14,904 nucleotides of DNA. It comes from CAZWXH01 sp964637725 (lineage in GTDB: Bacteria; Bacillota_I; Bacilli_A; Erysipelotrichales; Coprobacillaceae). The position numbers and the translations under genes are program-made. Under the pieces are notes generated by a model. The model was not told the DNA's origin and made no database searches. It saw only the letters and a program-made list of their open reading frames with translations. Position 1 is the first letter of the stretch, and each line of letters starts with the position of its first letter. Positions 14,336-14,904 of the stretch are shown here, one piece after another. Location of the stretch: positions 1 to 14,904 of the forward strand of contig CAZWXH010000042.1 in assembly GCA_964637725.1 (NCBI GenBank), written 5' to 3'.

Positions 14336-14823
14336 ATTGGTGCCTCCTCTTTTTTATAATTCAATATAAGCATTTTTAAATCTTCTAATTGTTTACTACA
14401 TCCAAAAACAGTACCATCAACACTAACAACAGGCGCAAGTCCACAAGCACCAACACAGCGAGTCGCATCGATTGAAAAAACCCGATCTTCGCTCGTTCCA
14501 TTAACGGGAGCTCCTGTCATTTCAACAAGTAAATCCAAAATTGTTTGAGATCCATTTACATAACAAGCAGTCCCTAAACACACACCAATAACATGTTTTC
14601 CTTTAGGCTCAATTGTAAATTGCGAATAAAAAGTAACTACTCCATAAATCTTTGCGACTGGTTCATTTAAAACACTTCCCATTTTTTCCATCGCTTCAAA
14701 AGGAATATATCCTAATTCGCTTTGAATTTCATGAAGCATTAATTTAATCGGACCTTTTTCATCCTTGTGTTGATTAATAACTTCATCAATAAATTTTAAA
14801 GATTTTTGATTCAATTCATTCAT
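14332..14823 (-). CDS. hydC: NAD-linked [FeFe] hydrogenase small subunit HydC (NuoE-like)
   Basis: 163-residue NuoE-like subunit with a thioredoxin-fold [2Fe-2S] cluster bound by Cys82, Cys87, Cys123 and Cys127 (GVCLGTACYVNG and TRCVGACGLAP). The N-terminal helical half contains the family pattern LGYIP and the GVVTFYSQF segment (61-69). With HydB it forms the electron entry/exit module for NAD(H) in soluble bifurcating hydrogenases. Its length fits NuoE/HydC. AGAGGTGAG precedes the ATG. First gene of the ten-gene operon. It is separated from hydB and hydA by the six-gene accessory module, although the protein should join them in one complex. Confidence 0.94.
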   Translation of the reverse strand: MNELNQKSLKFIDEVINQHKDEKGPIKLMLHEIQSELGYIPFEAMEKMGSVLNEPVAKIYGVVTFYSQFTIEPKGKHVIGVCLGTACYVNGSQTILDLLVEMTGAPVNGTSEDRVFSIDATRCVGACGLAPVVSVDGTVFGCSKQLEDLKMLILNYKKEEAPI

Positions 14824-14860
14824 TTTCTCACCTCTTTTTCTGAATATTTTTTATAACCTA

Positions 14861-14869
14861 ATTATAACA
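14861..14869 (-). promoter_or_regulatory. Promoter of the hydrogenase operon (extended -10)
   Basis: Minus-strand TGTTATAAT: a perfect TATAAT (14861-14866) with the TG of an extended -10. The best -35 at a normal distance is poor (GTTTCA at about 14885-14890), so an activator may help. Predicted start is near 14854, giving a leader of about 30 nt. I saw no Rex-type palindrome here. Confidence 0.62.
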
Positions 14870-14904
14870 TACACTCAATAGCTATGAAACCGTTTTCTTT
14901 TTTA

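Noticed and set aside
14824..14904. Rex repressor site upstream of hydC
   Set aside because: A Rex palindrome of the TTGTTAANNNNTTAACAA kind was sought because the operon handles NADH; only repeated TTATAA around the -10 is present.
14881..14904. Possible terminator of an upstream gene at the right edge (GAAACCGTTTTC then T-run on the plus strand)
   Set aside because: The stem is only about four pairs and the window ends in the T-run, so no call can be supported.
1..14904. CRISPR array, tRNA or rRNA genes, insertion sequences with inverted repeats
   Set aside because: No regularly spaced repeats, cloverleaf-like segments or transposase fragments were seen apart from the intron start at the left edge.

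Overview
The window is AT-rich bacterial DNA (about two thirds A+T by eye) with strong AGGAGG-type ribosome binding sites and consensus TATAAT promoters. Stops are TAA, TAG and TGA, so the standard bacterial code applies and TGA is not tryptophan. ParE/ParC topoisomerase IV, PlsY, a YneF-family membrane protein and a clostridial-type NAD-linked [FeFe] hydrogenase point to a low-GC anaerobic member of the Bacillota (clostridia, Erysipelotrichia or a relative). The exact taxon cannot be read from the sequence.

Left part (1-6850): parE and parC form a minus-strand pair whose transcript ends in a hairpin terminator. Just beyond that terminator, at the left edge, lie what look like the first ~51 nt of a class C group II intron, a retroelement type known to insert behind terminators. 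plsY is divergent from parE, and their promoters overlap head to head. A shared bidirectional terminator separates plsY from a histidine-phosphatase-superfamily gene, followed on the minus strand by a yneF-like gene and an unrecognised 118-residue protein, each with its own promoter.

Right part (6891-14869): one tight ten-gene minus-strand operon, from an extended -10 promoter near 14865 to a terminator at 6891-6922. In transcription order it encodes a NuoE-like subunit (HydC), a DRTGG-domain protein, an RsbW-like ATPase, an Fe-S protein with a degenerate H-cluster fold, a second DRTGG protein, a PHP-domain protein, a second GHKL ATPase, a thioredoxin-fold ferredoxin-like protein, HydB and HydA. 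HydA, HydB and HydC would form the soluble NAD(H)/ferredoxin-linked, probably electron-bifurcating hydrogenase. The six genes between HydC and HydB look like a signalling or redox-sensing module built into the enzyme's own operon, and I know of no established function for it. The hydEFG maturation genes needed to build the H-cluster are not in the window.

Most interesting points: the embedded module; a hydrogenase-like protein that keeps four candidate cluster cysteines but lacks the proton-relay cysteine; a HydA whose first H-cluster motif has serine at the usual ligand position; and the group II intron start behind the parC terminator.
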